This document shows, one piece after another, positions 26,089 through 36,216 of a stretch of DNA of 64,000 nucleotides (its first letter is position 1; each line of letters begins with the position of its first letter). Source of the DNA: Agromyces cavernae (GTDB lineage: Bacteria > Actinomycetota > Actinomycetes > Actinomycetales > Microbacteriaceae); assembly GCF_021044935.1 (NCBI RefSeq), contig NZ_JAJNMP010000003.1, positions 310,001-374,000 on the forward strand, given 5' to 3'. The translations under genes and the position numbers were made by a program. The notes below the pieces were generated by a model. The model ran no database searches. It had not been told where the DNA came from and saw nothing but the letters and a program-made list of their open reading frames with translations.

Positions 26089-27084
26089 TCAGACGATCCC
26101 CGCTCGCGACGCTGTCGAGGCGTTGCGGGCCGCGAGTTCGGCGAACGCCTCGGTGAGCTCGGGCGGACCGATGACATCGACCTCGGTATCGAAGCGATTG
26201 AGTGACGCGGCGAGGGCTATCCAGGACCACGATCCGACTTCGAGACTGCACCGCTCGGGGCCGAGATCTTCGACGATGCCGTCGCCGGCGAACGGCAGCA
26301 CTTCGCCGGCCGGCCGGTGGAGGACGACCTTCCCGGTGCAGGGCCACCGGTTGATCTGGTCGGATCCCTTGAACCGTGCGGACACGAATTCGGCGACGTC
26401 GCCTCCGGGCAGCTCTCGGGGTGCGAAACGGGGCCCGGTGGGGGTGCGTGGTGAAACGCGATCCGCGCGGAAGATTCGCCAATCGTCGTGCTCGAGGTCC
26501 CACGCGACCAGGTACCAGCGGCCGCGGGAAGTGACGAGGTGGTGCGGCTCCACCCTGCGCGGCGGTGCTGATCGGGGGTCGTCGCCGGGGCGGCGACTCG
26601 CGTAGTCGAACCGAAGCACCTCATGGGCCCGGGCCGCTGTCGACAACGCGACGAGGATATCCGGGGACACCGAGTCGGATGCCGCGTCCCCCGGCCGACC
26701 GGGGACTGTCGTGAACGCGAGGGCGTCGAGACGATGGCGCAGGCGCGACGGCATCACCTGTCGCACGGTGGTCAGCGCGCGCATCGCCGCTTCCTCGATC
26801 CCGGCGCCGGTGATGGTCGCTGCTCGAAGAGCGACAGCCAGCGCGATGACCTGTTCGTCGTCGAACAGCAGCGGTGGCAGTTCGCTCCCGGCGTCGAGGC
26901 GGTACCCGCCGTCAGGCCCCATCGTCGCGTGGATGTTGTAGCCCATCGCTCGCAGGCGATCGACGTCGCGACGAACGGTTCGATGGCTCACGTTCAGTCG
27001 TTCGGCGAGGACCGCGCCCGGCCAATCACGCCGGGCCTGCAGCAGCGACAGCAGATCGAGCAGCCGCGAGGTGGGCGTGGTCAT
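26089..27084 (-). CDS. WYL-domain transcriptional regulator (YafY/PafC-like)
   Basis: A 331-residue regulator: N-terminal DeoR-type HTH (LDLLSLLQARRDWPGAVLAE, NVSHRTVRRDVDRLRAMGY), the GPDGGYRL turn, then a WYL domain at about 140-225 (RVEPHHLVTSRGRWYLVAWD) and a WCX C-terminal part. WYL proteins bind nucleotides or other ligands. Divergent from a VOC gene across 103 bp with an inverted repeat, so local regulation is likely. Confidence 0.88.
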   Translation of the reverse strand: MTTPTSRLLDLLSLLQARRDWPGAVLAERLNVSHRTVRRDVDRLRAMGYNIHATMGPDGGYRLDAGSELPPLLFDDEQVIALAVALRAATITGAGIEEAAMRALTTVRQVMPSRLRHRLDALAFTTVPGRPGDAASDSVSPDILVALSTAARAHEVLRFDYASRRPGDDPRSAPPRRVEPHHLVTSRGRWYLVAWDLEHDDWRIFRADRVSPRTPTGPRFAPRELPGGDVAEFVSARFKGSDQINRWPCTGKVVLHRPAGEVLPFAGDGIVEDLGPERCSLEVGSWSWIALAASLNRFDTEVDVIGPPELTEAFAELAARNASTASRAGIV

Positions 27085-27105
27085 TTCTCGATGCTAATCG
27101 AGGTC

Positions 27106-27124
27106 TAGGACCCGATCTGTCCTA
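27106..27124. promoter_or_regulatory. Inverted repeat between WYL regulator and VOC gene
   Basis: TAGGAC (27106-27111) and GTCCTA (27119-27124) are perfect 6-bp arms around 7 bp. The right arm abuts TATACA (27123-27128), a good -10 for the plus-strand VOC gene, so a bound regulator would occlude RNA polymerase. Confidence 0.5.
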
Positions 27125-27187
27125 TACAGCTGGAAACGTAGGAGTTGCCGGGGAGACGCCCCGGCGAACGTCTCACGAGGAGCAGAC

Positions 27188-27655
27188 ATGAGCATCGCGA
27201 CAACCACCCACCTCAACTTCCGCGGAGACGCCCGCGTAGCGCTGGAGTTCTACCAGTCCGTCTTCGGCGGCCGGGTCGTGATCGCGACCTACGGCGACTT
27301 CGGCATGCCGAAGGACGCGCCCGGTGCCGACAACGTCGTCTTCGGTCAGGTCGAGACCGAAGACGGATTCCGAGTGATGGCGTACGACATTCCTGGCCAG
27401 TCGGGAGGATCGGCGGGCAACGCGGGCTCCACTCGCCGCGAGAACGGTGCCACGATCACCGATCAGCCGTTCTTCGTCTCGGTGCGCGGCGAATCCCTCG
27501 ATGAGATCCAGGGCTACTGGAACACGCTCTCGGACGGCGCGACGATCATCGAGCCCCTCGCCGCCTCGGCATGGAGCCCCGGCTTCGGCATGCTCACCGA
27601 CGCCTTCGGCGTCACCTGGGTCATCGACGTCGCCGCGCCATACAACGCGGAGTAG
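27188..27655 (+). CDS. VOC-family protein, PhnB-like
   Basis: A 155-residue protein of the PhnB/YjdN type: THLNFRGDARVALEFYQSVFGG at the N-terminus and WSPGFGMLTDAFGVTWVIDV at the C-terminus are typical. The usual metal-binding residues of the fold are partly replaced, as is normal for this group, whose enzymatic role is not established. A good Shine-Dalgarno (CGAGGAGC) precedes the start. Probably controlled by the divergent WYL regulator. Confidence 0.85.
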   Translation: MSIATTTHLNFRGDARVALEFYQSVFGGRVVIATYGDFGMPKDAPGADNVVFGQVETEDGFRVMAYDIPGQSGGSAGNAGSTRRENGATITDQPFFVSVRGESLDEIQGYWNTLSDGATIIEPLAASAWSPGFGMLTDAFGVTWVIDVAAPYNAE

Positions 27656-27747
27656 TCGAGCACGGCCCCCCTGCCGTGTCATGGCCGGCGTCAGACGGGT
27701 GGCATGCTTGACGCCGGGGTCAGGATTCATCGAGGAGGACGCCCACC

Positions 27748-28755
27748 GTGAAGTTCGTTCGTCAGTTCAGGGCGTTCCCCATGTGGGCGAGGGTCGCGGC
27801 CATCGCCGCCGGCGCGGTCATCGTCGTCGGCGCCATCTCGATCCCGGTCGCCGCGGTCGCCGTCGACGAGCACAACCGGCAGCTGTCCCTCGAGAGAGCG
27901 GCGGCCGCCGAGCGGCAAGCCGCGGCGGAGGCCGCGGAAGCGCTCGCCGATGCGAAAGGCGACGCGGCCCGACTCAATGCAGGATTCGACGGGTTGACCG
28001 GCTCACTCGCCGCCACGGTGAGTCCCGACGCCGCGGCGACGTTCGAATCCGCACGCGTAAAACTCGCGTTCGCCATCGCGGACGGAGAACTCGACGAGGT
28101 ATCGGCAGCCGTCACCGGCGTCACCGACGCCCTGGAGGGCCTCGCCGCCAGCGCCCAAGCACAGGCCGAGGCGCTCATCACGGCGAGTTCGCTCGCCGGC
28201 GCATCCCGAGACGCGCTCACCAAGGCCGTCGCCGAACTCGCCACCACCGACGACGTCACGGCAGCACTCACCCGGGTGAAGACCGCCGCAGACGCCGTCG
28301 TCGCCGCGCAGAAGGCCGGCAAGGCGGCGGCCGACGCCGCTGCGAAGGAGCGCGCCGAGGCCGAAGCGGAAGAGGATGCCTCGACCTGGGACGAGCCGGC
28401 CGACGAAGACCCTCCTGCCTACAGCGACCCCGGGGTCGAGCCCCCGGGGGTCATCGGGATGGAGCCGGGCGAGCGCGGAGACTGCGGCGCGAACCCGACG
28501 GGCCAGGTCGTCTCGATGAGCTTCAGCTGGCAGGCCCGCCAGGGCAACACCGTCGACGTCTACTACGCCCTCACCGACGGCGACTACAAGGCGACGAGCG
28601 GCTTCACGCAGCTCGTCTCGGGCGCCGGCCCATCGGGCTCGACGAGCATCCCGGTGACCTGCCCGGTCGGGCCGGGGCCCTACTCTTTCATCACCGTCAA
28701 AGTCGTCGCCAGCATCCCGGGCGACTCGGCTACCGCCCACTACTGGGGGCTCTGA
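27748..28755 (+). CDS. Membrane-anchored coiled-coil protein with C-terminal beta domain
   Basis: I do not recognise this 335-residue protein. GTG at 27748 follows GAGGAGG by 9 nt. The N-terminus MKFVRQFRAFPMWARV leads into one membrane segment (residues 14-40), a long Ala/Glu-rich helical region (45-215, probable coiled coil), an acidic Pro-rich hinge (STWDEPADEDPPAYSDPG) and a C-terminal domain of about 85 residues with beta character and two Cys (GDCGANPTG, PVTCPVG) that could form a disulfide outside the cell. Likely a surface-exposed structural or binding protein. Confidence 0.7.
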   Translation: MKFVRQFRAFPMWARVAAIAAGAVIVVGAISIPVAAVAVDEHNRQLSLERAAAAERQAAAEAAEALADAKGDAARLNAGFDGLTGSLAATVSPDAAATFESARVKLAFAIADGELDEVSAAVTGVTDALEGLAASAQAQAEALITASSLAGASRDALTKAVAELATTDDVTAALTRVKTAADAVVAAQKAGKAAADAAAKERAEAEAEEDASTWDEPADEDPPAYSDPGVEPPGVIGMEPGERGDCGANPTGQVVSMSFSWQARQGNTVDVYYALTDGDYKATSGFTQLVSGAGPSGSTSIPVTCPVGPGPYSFITVKVVASIPGDSATAHYWGL

Positions 28756-28834
28756 CGCAGGCTGCGTCGGAGACCCAGCAACGCGACCGGTGGTCGCGGC
28801 CGCCGACTTGGCGATGTCGTAGCCAACATTGGGG

Positions 28835-29602
28835 TCACGTGCGCGGTTGCCCGACCTTCGCCCGGATCAACGCGACGATCACCTCCGGTCGGACGCCGGA
28901 TGCGTTCAGCATCGGATTCCGATGTGCTGTGGCTGCGAGCTGATACAGCTCGCGCTGCGCGTCGCCTCGCGACCCCGGCAGTTCGGGCTTGTCGATCCGC
29001 CACCCACCGATCTCGTCTGCGCCACGCAGATGGGCAACCTGCAGGAGGTTATGAATGTCGACGAGGTCTTTGGGCGCGTGGCGCGAGCTGTAGCTCAGCG
29101 CTTTCAGGATGAGGGCATGTTCGACGGTCGGTACCTTGATCGCGAACTGCAGCCGGGTGCCATCCGTGAGCGTCACATCGAGGTCGATGAGGATCGGATG
29201 GCCCGCCAAGACCACGCGCAAGCCGGGCACGGCATCGAATCCGCGCCCTCCCAGCTCGACCTGACGAAATCGGGTGTCGCTCGGCACGAGGACGTCGATC
29301 GCCCGGCCGTCTTCGGACTCGTACCGGTTCCCGCGCTTCGGCTCATATCCGAAACGGGTGAATGCGGAATGGAGAGCCCCCGACGCGGCCACTTGGGTGG
29401 AGAGGGCTGCATCAGCGTCGGCGGTCCTGCGGATGATCGCGGCCGCTGTCGGGAATGCGGCGAGCAGGAGCCCGACCATCTGGCCGCCCACAATGCGAGC
29501 ATCATCGATGTCCTCGGTCGCAATTGCGACATCGTGGACTGCACGGTATGCGGCGTCGTCAGCATTCGACGTCGACACCGTGATTGCCGAACGACGAATC
29601 AC
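28835..29602 (-). CDS. AbiEii-type nucleotidyltransferase, probable toxin
   Basis: A 255-residue protein with the minimal nucleotidyltransferase motifs: ARIVGGQMVGLLLAAFP (the GG-x-hydrophobic motif), RRTADADAAL (the metal-binding Asp-x-Asp), and GRAIDVLVP (third Asp). The downstream APKDLVDIHNLLQ matches the K/D-L-x-D-I motif of AbiEii/MenT enzymes, which inactivate tRNA by adding nucleotides. GTG 29602 overlaps the stop of the upstream gene by 4 bp (GTGA); ATG 29614 is the alternative. Coupled to the HTH gene, it forms a type IV-like toxin-antitoxin pair. Function inferred from fold and context. Confidence 0.75.
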   Translation of the reverse strand: MIRRSAITVSTSNADDAAYRAVHDVAIATEDIDDARIVGGQMVGLLLAAFPTAAAIIRRTADADAALSTQVAASGALHSAFTRFGYEPKRGNRYESEDGRAIDVLVPSDTRFRQVELGGRGFDAVPGLRVVLAGHPILIDLDVTLTDGTRLQFAIKVPTVEHALILKALSYSSRHAPKDLVDIHNLLQVAHLRGADEIGGWRIDKPELPGSRGDAQRELYQLAATAHRNPMLNASGVRPEVIVALIRAKVGQPRT

Positions 29603-30579
29603 CGAGCACCCCATTCGCGAGCAAGTTGCTTCACCACGTGTTCGACCGCTTCGTCGGCGTCGGAACCACCCGTGCGCAAGATGTCGTGCGCCACGATCAA
29701 CGGGTCGGCCGTCGATGGGCGTTGCCCACCGGCATACGCGTTGGCGGTCGGCCACAGGGTTGGGTCTGCCGGCACCCGTAGCTCGAGGGTCGCCCGTTCA
29801 GCTGTGGTGTGCGCGAAGCCCGCCTTGGCCAGGTCGAGTCCCGCCGCTGCGTAGATGATCGCTTTCGCGGGAACGCGCCACGGAGCGATCCGGTCGGCGC
29901 CGACGTCGCCAGACAGGATCGCGTTCTCCGCGAGGCCCGCATTCAGCGCCGTCTCCGCTTGGGCATTCACCGGGTCAAGGGCGAACCAGTTGACCCCGAT
30001 GCCGCCTGCGCCGGGGTAGTCCGCCAGAAACCTCGCTGCGAGCGGTCGCACATTCACGACCGACCATCCGGAGGATCCTCTCGCCACGAGATCGTTGAGC
30101 TTCGACACGGACTGCGACACGGCAGCCTGAGTGATGCCGACCTCGTCTGCCAGTTGCGCTTGCGTTCTTGGTTCGCGGGTGCGGCAGAGCGCCCGCATGA
30201 CCGCGAACCTCCCCCACGGAGTGCGACGGGAGGACTTCGGCAGGGTCGGTGTGGTTGCGACCGCCGCCGACGGCCGGAACTCTTGACCGTCGATCAGCGC
30301 GACGCCGTCATCGACGGCGACGACGGCGAGATCCCGCTCCGCAGCCGCGCTTCTCAATGTGGGAGTCATGCGAGGCACTACGTAAAGCAGCTGTCCGCCC
30401 TCCGTTTGACGGAGGTCGCGGGCGATCTGCGACGGTGTTGCAGGCGTTTGTCGGACTTTCATCTCCACCGATCGCCGTCCGTCTCGGAGGAGGTCGACTC
30501 GGGAGGCGCCCTGCACGTCGACATCGACGCCTGATGCGATGAGCAGGTCGATCGCCCGGTCAGCCGTCACCCGATCCAT
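29599..30579 (-). CDS. AbiEi-like HTH antitoxin of the toxin-antitoxin pair
   Basis: A 326-residue protein with an N-terminal nuclease-like alpha-beta segment (RAIDLLIASGVDVDVQGASR, VDLLRDGRRSVEMKVRQ), a winged HTH in the middle (TQAQLADEVGITQAAVSQSV), and a C-terminal domain including WFALDPVNAQAE and ADPLIVAHDILRTGGSDADE. The HTH-plus-downstream nucleotidyltransferase order is that of AbiEi/AbiEii systems. The start at 30579 has GGGGTGAG upstream. Its promoter region carries three ATAAGTT/AACTTAT sites, fitting negative autoregulation. Confidence 0.72.
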   Translation of the reverse strand: MDRVTADRAIDLLIASGVDVDVQGASRVDLLRDGRRSVEMKVRQTPATPSQIARDLRQTEGGQLLYVVPRMTPTLRSAAAERDLAVVAVDDGVALIDGQEFRPSAAVATTPTLPKSSRRTPWGRFAVMRALCRTREPRTQAQLADEVGITQAAVSQSVSKLNDLVARGSSGWSVVNVRPLAARFLADYPGAGGIGVNWFALDPVNAQAETALNAGLAENAILSGDVGADRIAPWRVPAKAIIYAAAGLDLAKAGFAHTTAERATLELRVPADPTLWPTANAYAGGQRPSTADPLIVAHDILRTGGSDADEAVEHVVKQLAREWGAR

Positions 30580-30592
30580 CCGCTCACCCCAC

Positions 30593-30651
30593 ATAAGTTG
30601 ATCTATCCATTCTCAGAATAACTTATATTGATGTTCTTCAACAGAACTTAT
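30593..30651. promoter_or_regulatory. Repeated ATAAGTT/AACTTAT operator sites upstream of the toxin-antitoxin genes
   Basis: ATAAGTT at 30593-30599, and its reverse complement AACTTAT at 30620-30626 and 30645-30651. They flank and overlap minus-strand -10 candidates (TATTCT 30620-30615 or TATAAG 30627-30622). The region is markedly AT-richer than its surroundings. Confidence 0.6.
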
Positions 30652-30668
30652 GCTTGCGCAGTCGTCAT

Positions 30669-30689
30669 CTGCGGGCTTTCCACCCGCAG
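30669..30689. other. Short hairpin CTGCGGG/CCCGCAG
   Basis: A perfect 7-bp stem with a 7-nt loop between the divergent toxin-antitoxin and DUF4041 genes. It could be a regulatory RNA element or chance; the surrounding 30652-30836 contains no gene that I can support. Confidence 0.3.
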
Positions 30690-30836
30690 AAGGTCGCCGA
30701 ATCGAAGCTCACCCGATCGGGGGGTCTCGCGTAGAGGGCCTACCGGGCTAGCGTTTCAAGTTCGGTCCCTACATCGTGGAGGTCTCATGCGACCCGAACC
30801 AATGTCCAATATCGCGCGATCTGCTCGAGGCGCTCA

Positions 30837-32300
30837 ATGACCGGCACGGCTCCCGCGGGCTGGTACCCAGACACTGCTTCGCCGAACACCCTTCGCTGGT
30901 GGGATGGTCAGCAGTGGACTGCGCACGTCAGCGAAGTTCATCCTGCCGCCGTAACCACGGTGCCAGCGGCAAGGACCGAACGGTCCACCGCGCGGATGTC
31001 GAAACGCGAGGCACGAGGTCGAGTGGAAGAGCTCGAGGCGCTCGTTGCGAAGCACGGGCTCAAGCAGTACGGAGAGATCGACGAGTATCGCGCGCGAGTC
31101 GAGATGGAGATCGCTGGCGCTCGGACGGCCGCGGACGCGGAGCACGCTTCACTTCGGGAGCAATGGGATCGGGCCATCGGGGACCTGGCCCGAGAGCATG
31201 ACAAGCTCAGTGCGACGAATCAGTCCCTGCGTACCGAAATCGAGCAACACAAGCTGGAAGTCGTGAACCTTCGGGAAGCCGTCAGCCTCCAGGAGCTCGG
31301 GGTATTCGACTACGAACACCCGGCCGAGTCATCCGCTGATCTGGCAGGTGATCTGGAAGTGCTGCGAGGGCAGATCAAGGCGGCCATCAGGGACAAGCGA
31401 GCTTCGACTGCCAGCCAGAACTTCACGTTCAACAACTCCGCTGCAAAGGGCCGCAAGTTCGTCAACGACATGAGCAAGATCCTGTTGCGCGCTTACAACG
31501 CCGAGGCAGAGAACTGCGTCAAGACCATGCGTGCCGGCAACCTCGCCGCAGCGCAGCAACGTCTCGCGAAGGTGGCCGAGCAGATCGAGCGCCAGGGCTC
31601 GATGATTGATCTGAAGATCACGCCGTACTATCAACAGCTCCGGATGAAAGAACTCGCCCTCGCCGCAAAACATCTACAGGCAGTGCAGCGGGAGAAGGAG
31701 CTCGAGCGCGAACGTCGGGCCGAGCTGCGCGAACAGCGCAAAGCCGAGCAGGAACTCGCGCGCGAACATGAACGACTTGAGAAGGAGAGGAACCACTACC
31801 AGAGCGTGCTGGCGGCCCTCGAGGCGAGCGGGGATGTTGAGGGTGCCGACAGAATGCGGCAGAAGCTCGCCGATGTCGACCGCGCGATCGAGGACGTCGA
31901 CTATCGGGCCGCCAACATCCGTGCGGGCTACGTTTACGTGATCTCGAATATCGGCGCGTTCGGCGAGAACATGGTCAAGATCGGGATGACCCGACGGCTC
32001 GAACCGATGGACCGCGTCAATGAGCTCGGCGACGCCTCCGTACCATTCAGGTTCGATGTCCACGCCCTGTTCTTCGCCGATGACGCCGTCGGCGTCGAGA
32101 ACATGCTTCACGCGGCGTTCGCAGAGCAGCGCGTGAACAAGATCAACCTCCGCCGTGAGTACTTCCGCGTCACGCCAGCCGAGGTGCTCGACGCTCTCAA
32201 GGCGCACGACGTCGAGATCGTCGAGTACACCGTCGAACCCGCCGCTGATGAATACCGAGCGAGCAGCGCACCAGACCTACTCGAGCGGGTCGCACTGTGA
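30837..32300 (+). CDS. DUF2510-DUF4041-GIY-YIG (T5orf172) nuclease, probable anti-phage effector
   Basis: A 487-residue modular protein. Residues 8-32 are a DUF2510 motif (GWYPDTASPNTLRWWDGQQW). Residues 50-150 are coiled coil. Residues 150-275 match the DUF4041 pattern (LQELGVFDYEHPAESS, then SAAKGRKFVNDMSKILLRAY). A second coiled coil spans 280-345. The C-terminal GIY-YIG nuclease spans 362-450 (GYVYVISN, MVKIGMTRR, then Arg in RVNEL and Glu in GVENMLHAAF). DUF4041 plus GIY-YIG is the architecture of a described phage-DNA-cleaving membrane nuclease (SNIPE, from memory). Here no transmembrane segment is present; instead the next gene, overlapping by one base, encodes one. No other nuclease substrate is suggested. 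Confidence 0.82.
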   Translation: MTGTAPAGWYPDTASPNTLRWWDGQQWTAHVSEVHPAAVTTVPAARTERSTARMSKREARGRVEELEALVAKHGLKQYGEIDEYRARVEMEIAGARTAADAEHASLREQWDRAIGDLAREHDKLSATNQSLRTEIEQHKLEVVNLREAVSLQELGVFDYEHPAESSADLAGDLEVLRGQIKAAIRDKRASTASQNFTFNNSAAKGRKFVNDMSKILLRAYNAEAENCVKTMRAGNLAAAQQRLAKVAEQIERQGSMIDLKITPYYQQLRMKELALAAKHLQAVQREKELERERRAELREQRKAEQELAREHERLEKERNHYQSVLAALEASGDVEGADRMRQKLADVDRAIEDVDYRAANIRAGYVYVISNIGAFGENMVKIGMTRRLEPMDRVNELGDASVPFRFDVHALFFADDAVGVENMLHAAFAEQRVNKINLRREYFRVTPAEVLDALKAHDVEIVEYTVEPAADEYRASSAPDLLERVAL

Positions 32301-32875
32301 TGACGATCAGCCCCGAGACCAGCGCGAACGAGAAGCCGTCGAGCCCGAGGAGGCACACGACGCTACTTGTTGCCACGGCCGCTCTGCTTGTCGGCGGGAT
32401 CGCCGGAGGTATGGCTGGCGCGGCAATCGGTAGCGCCGGCCCCTCGCAAGAACTTTCTGAGACGGATGCCGCCCTGGACGAAAGCGCGTCGAAGCTTGAT
32501 GACGCCGAACGGCAAATCACCGAGCTGGAATCCGAGATCGACACCCTCGAAAGCGACGTGAAGGAACTCGCCCCTCAGGCGATCGCAGCAGATGCACCAG
32601 ACGCGCCGCAACCGTCAGGTCCGGCCGGGAATCTCCCCGAGGGTTACCCCTTTGTCGTTCAAGTCTCGGAGCTGCCGGATCAAGTCAGGAACTGGTACGA
32701 AATGGGCTCGCACACCGAGGCGGTCGCGCTCGCGCCAGGAGTATGGACCGAGTTGCCGCCCGGTGCGGACATGGAGTCTGCGATCGCAGCCGGCATCGCC
32801 GACGGGTTCTGCGCGTCAGTTGAGGCGTACGAGCGCGACTACGCGAAGCGAGATCTCGCCGGGACCTGTTGGTAA
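32300..32875 (+). CDS. Membrane-anchored coiled-coil protein coupled to the DUF4041 nuclease
   Basis: A 191-residue protein unknown to me. Its ATG shares the last base of the DUF4041 stop (TGATG); a GTG at 32297 is an alternative start. Residues 20-42 form one Gly/Ala-rich membrane segment (LLVATAALLVGGIAGGMAGA), followed by a coiled coil at 50-90 (ASKLDDAERQITELESEIDT) and a C-terminal outside domain of about 85 residues with two Cys (GFCASVEAY and GTCW). The geometry suggests an anchor whose coiled coil can pair with the nuclease or whose outer domain monitors the envelope. Role inferred only from coupling. Confidence 0.7.
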   Translation: MTISPETSANEKPSSPRRHTTLLVATAALLVGGIAGGMAGAAIGSAGPSQELSETDAALDESASKLDDAERQITELESEIDTLESDVKELAPQAIAADAPDAPQPSGPAGNLPEGYPFVVQVSELPDQVRNWYEMGSHTEAVALAPGVWTELPPGADMESAIAAGIADGFCASVEAYERDYAKRDLAGTCW

Positions 32876-32942
32876 CGAGATCGCGCAAGCGAGGCTCGAC
32901 CGCGGATCGAATGTCCTGCCGTTGCGACCTAGGTCAAGAATC

Positions 32943-32997
32943 GGAAGGTCGGAGAACCTGCGCGCCTGCAGCGCGCCACCCGCAACACCCTGACCGA
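32943..32997 (+). pseudogene. Remnant of an SdhA/NadB-like flavoprotein gene
   Basis: This 55-nt piece aligns by eye with bases 25179-25235 of the flavoprotein gene on the same strand: 51 of 57 positions identical, with two single-base gaps that destroy the frame. It corresponds to the helical-domain segment ENLRALQRGIRNTMTE. No other part of that gene is recognisable nearby. It marks decay or recombination at the edge of the accessory region. Confidence 0.65.
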
Positions 32998-33082
32998 ATT
33001 CGGCTTGGAAGTTGGGCGTGTCCTTCTGCAGTGCCCGCCAAGGCCAGTAACCCGTTTACGGATACCTACGCATGCGCAAACG

Positions 33083-34360
33083 TCAGGCGTCGAGCCCCGG
33101 AAGGATCCAACTCCCGTGCTGTAGGTAGAACGCGAGAAACGGGTCTGCGACGTTGACGCGATCGTCCTTGTACGCAAATGCAGCGTCGCTTGTCCCCCGT
33201 CCCTTGCGTGCAATCTCGGCCATATGGCCGAGCGCACTGGTGAGCGGCTGGTTCTTCGGCACATCGATGAAGTAATTCTCAAGCTCATTCGCTAGAACCG
33301 AGTAGTGATACTCAAGCTTGGGACTTAGCGCCTTGATACCGAGCAGAATCGCGCCGTAGCTATCGGTCTTCCGGCCATCCTTCAAGAGTCGGCTCACTCG
33401 CTCCTGTCCGCGAGTAGGCGGGCCTTGCCGGAGCTTCTCAAATATTCCAGGAATATGGCGGTCAGCGACAGTCCGAAAGAATGTCGGCCACGAACCGGGC
33501 GCCGAAAGCGGCTGTGTGGATTCCCTGGATTTGTATGTTCCATTGGCCCACACGAGATCCTGACAGAGTTGCTGCATGATGAATGGTGCACCGAGGCTCG
33601 CCTCGGCCAGCTTTCCTCCGAGCTTGCCGCCATCGTCCAAGAGGTTTAGCACTCGGAACCCGTCGGTCGCGATCTCGGCCAGTTCGCCCACTTCCCAGGG
33701 CTCGACCTTTACGCCCCAGACACGACCGTTCATATCAGGACTGTCACGCACTGGATCGAACGCGACGTGCGGCACTGCGATCAGCACCACATGCGTCTTG
33801 AGGATTAGTTCCTTCACAACCAGCGTGACCTCTTTGCGCAGATCCTCATCCTCAATGTAGTGAAAGTCGTCGAGGACGATCGGGACTGGAGTGTGGGCAA
33901 GGTACTCGAGCACCGTGCTCGCCGCGGACCTCAAGTGCCGGCCGCTGATAGTAGCGCTCTTATCGAAGGCGGGGCGAACTCCTAGCTTCGCCTGCATGAA
34001 GTCTGGGATTCCAATCATGACGCTGGCTTCAACACCAACCTCAGATCCTTCAGACTCGGTTGTCGACACCTCGGTATAGGCGTCGAGCTGATCGACGATT
34101 GCAGACCAGACGTCTTCGATCGTCTTCAGCCGATTGCCGCTAATCCAGACAGCGAATTTCCGAGGCAGCATGTGCTCGACGAGTACCGTCTTTCCGGATT
34201 TGCTGGGACCGGAGATAACCAAGCACTTACCTCGTTGGCGGAGGTACGAGGTGATCTCTGACTCTAGGAGAGTCCCGCTGCGCGGATTGTATGTATGAGC
34301 AGGATAGTTGCCCGCCACAAAGACGTCGGCAACGTCAATCGGCTCATATTTCGTTCGCAT
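33083..34360 (-). CDS. STAND-like P-loop ATPase of unknown function
   Basis: A 425-residue protein: Walker A ISGPSKSGKTVLVE at about residues 50-60, Walker B PVPIVLDDFHYIED near 165-178, a sensor-like VVLIAVPHVAFDPVRDS, then a winged-helix/helical region (APFIMQQLCQDLVWANGTY) and a C-terminal all-helical part. This order resembles AAA+/STAND regulatory ATPases. Codon use is visibly less GC-biased than in the flanking nrd genes, suggesting transfer. ATG 34360 lies 11 bp downstream of the nrdF stop, and the gene is read with the nrd operon; a TTG at 34366 is an alternative start. Defence is plausible from location but unproven. Confidence 0.7.
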   Translation of the reverse strand: MRTKYEPIDVADVFVAGNYPAHTYNPRSGTLLESEITSYLRQRGKCLVISGPSKSGKTVLVEHMLPRKFAVWISGNRLKTIEDVWSAIVDQLDAYTEVSTTESEGSEVGVEASVMIGIPDFMQAKLGVRPAFDKSATISGRHLRSAASTVLEYLAHTPVPIVLDDFHYIEDEDLRKEVTLVVKELILKTHVVLIAVPHVAFDPVRDSPDMNGRVWGVKVEPWEVGELAEIATDGFRVLNLLDDGGKLGGKLAEASLGAPFIMQQLCQDLVWANGTYKSRESTQPLSAPGSWPTFFRTVADRHIPGIFEKLRQGPPTRGQERVSRLLKDGRKTDSYGAILLGIKALSPKLEYHYSVLANELENYFIDVPKNQPLTSALGHMAEIARKGRGTSDAAFAYKDDRVNVADPFLAFYLQHGSWILPGLDA

Positions 34361-34371
34361 GGTCAAAGGGC

Positions 34372-36188
<1,817 letters not shown>

Positions 36189-36216
36189 CGCTGGCCTTCC
36201 TCCGGCATCCGTCACA

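Noticed and set aside
30750..30790. tRNA-like T-arm (TTCAAGTTCGG)
   Set aside because: No acceptor, D or anticodon stem can be drawn around it.
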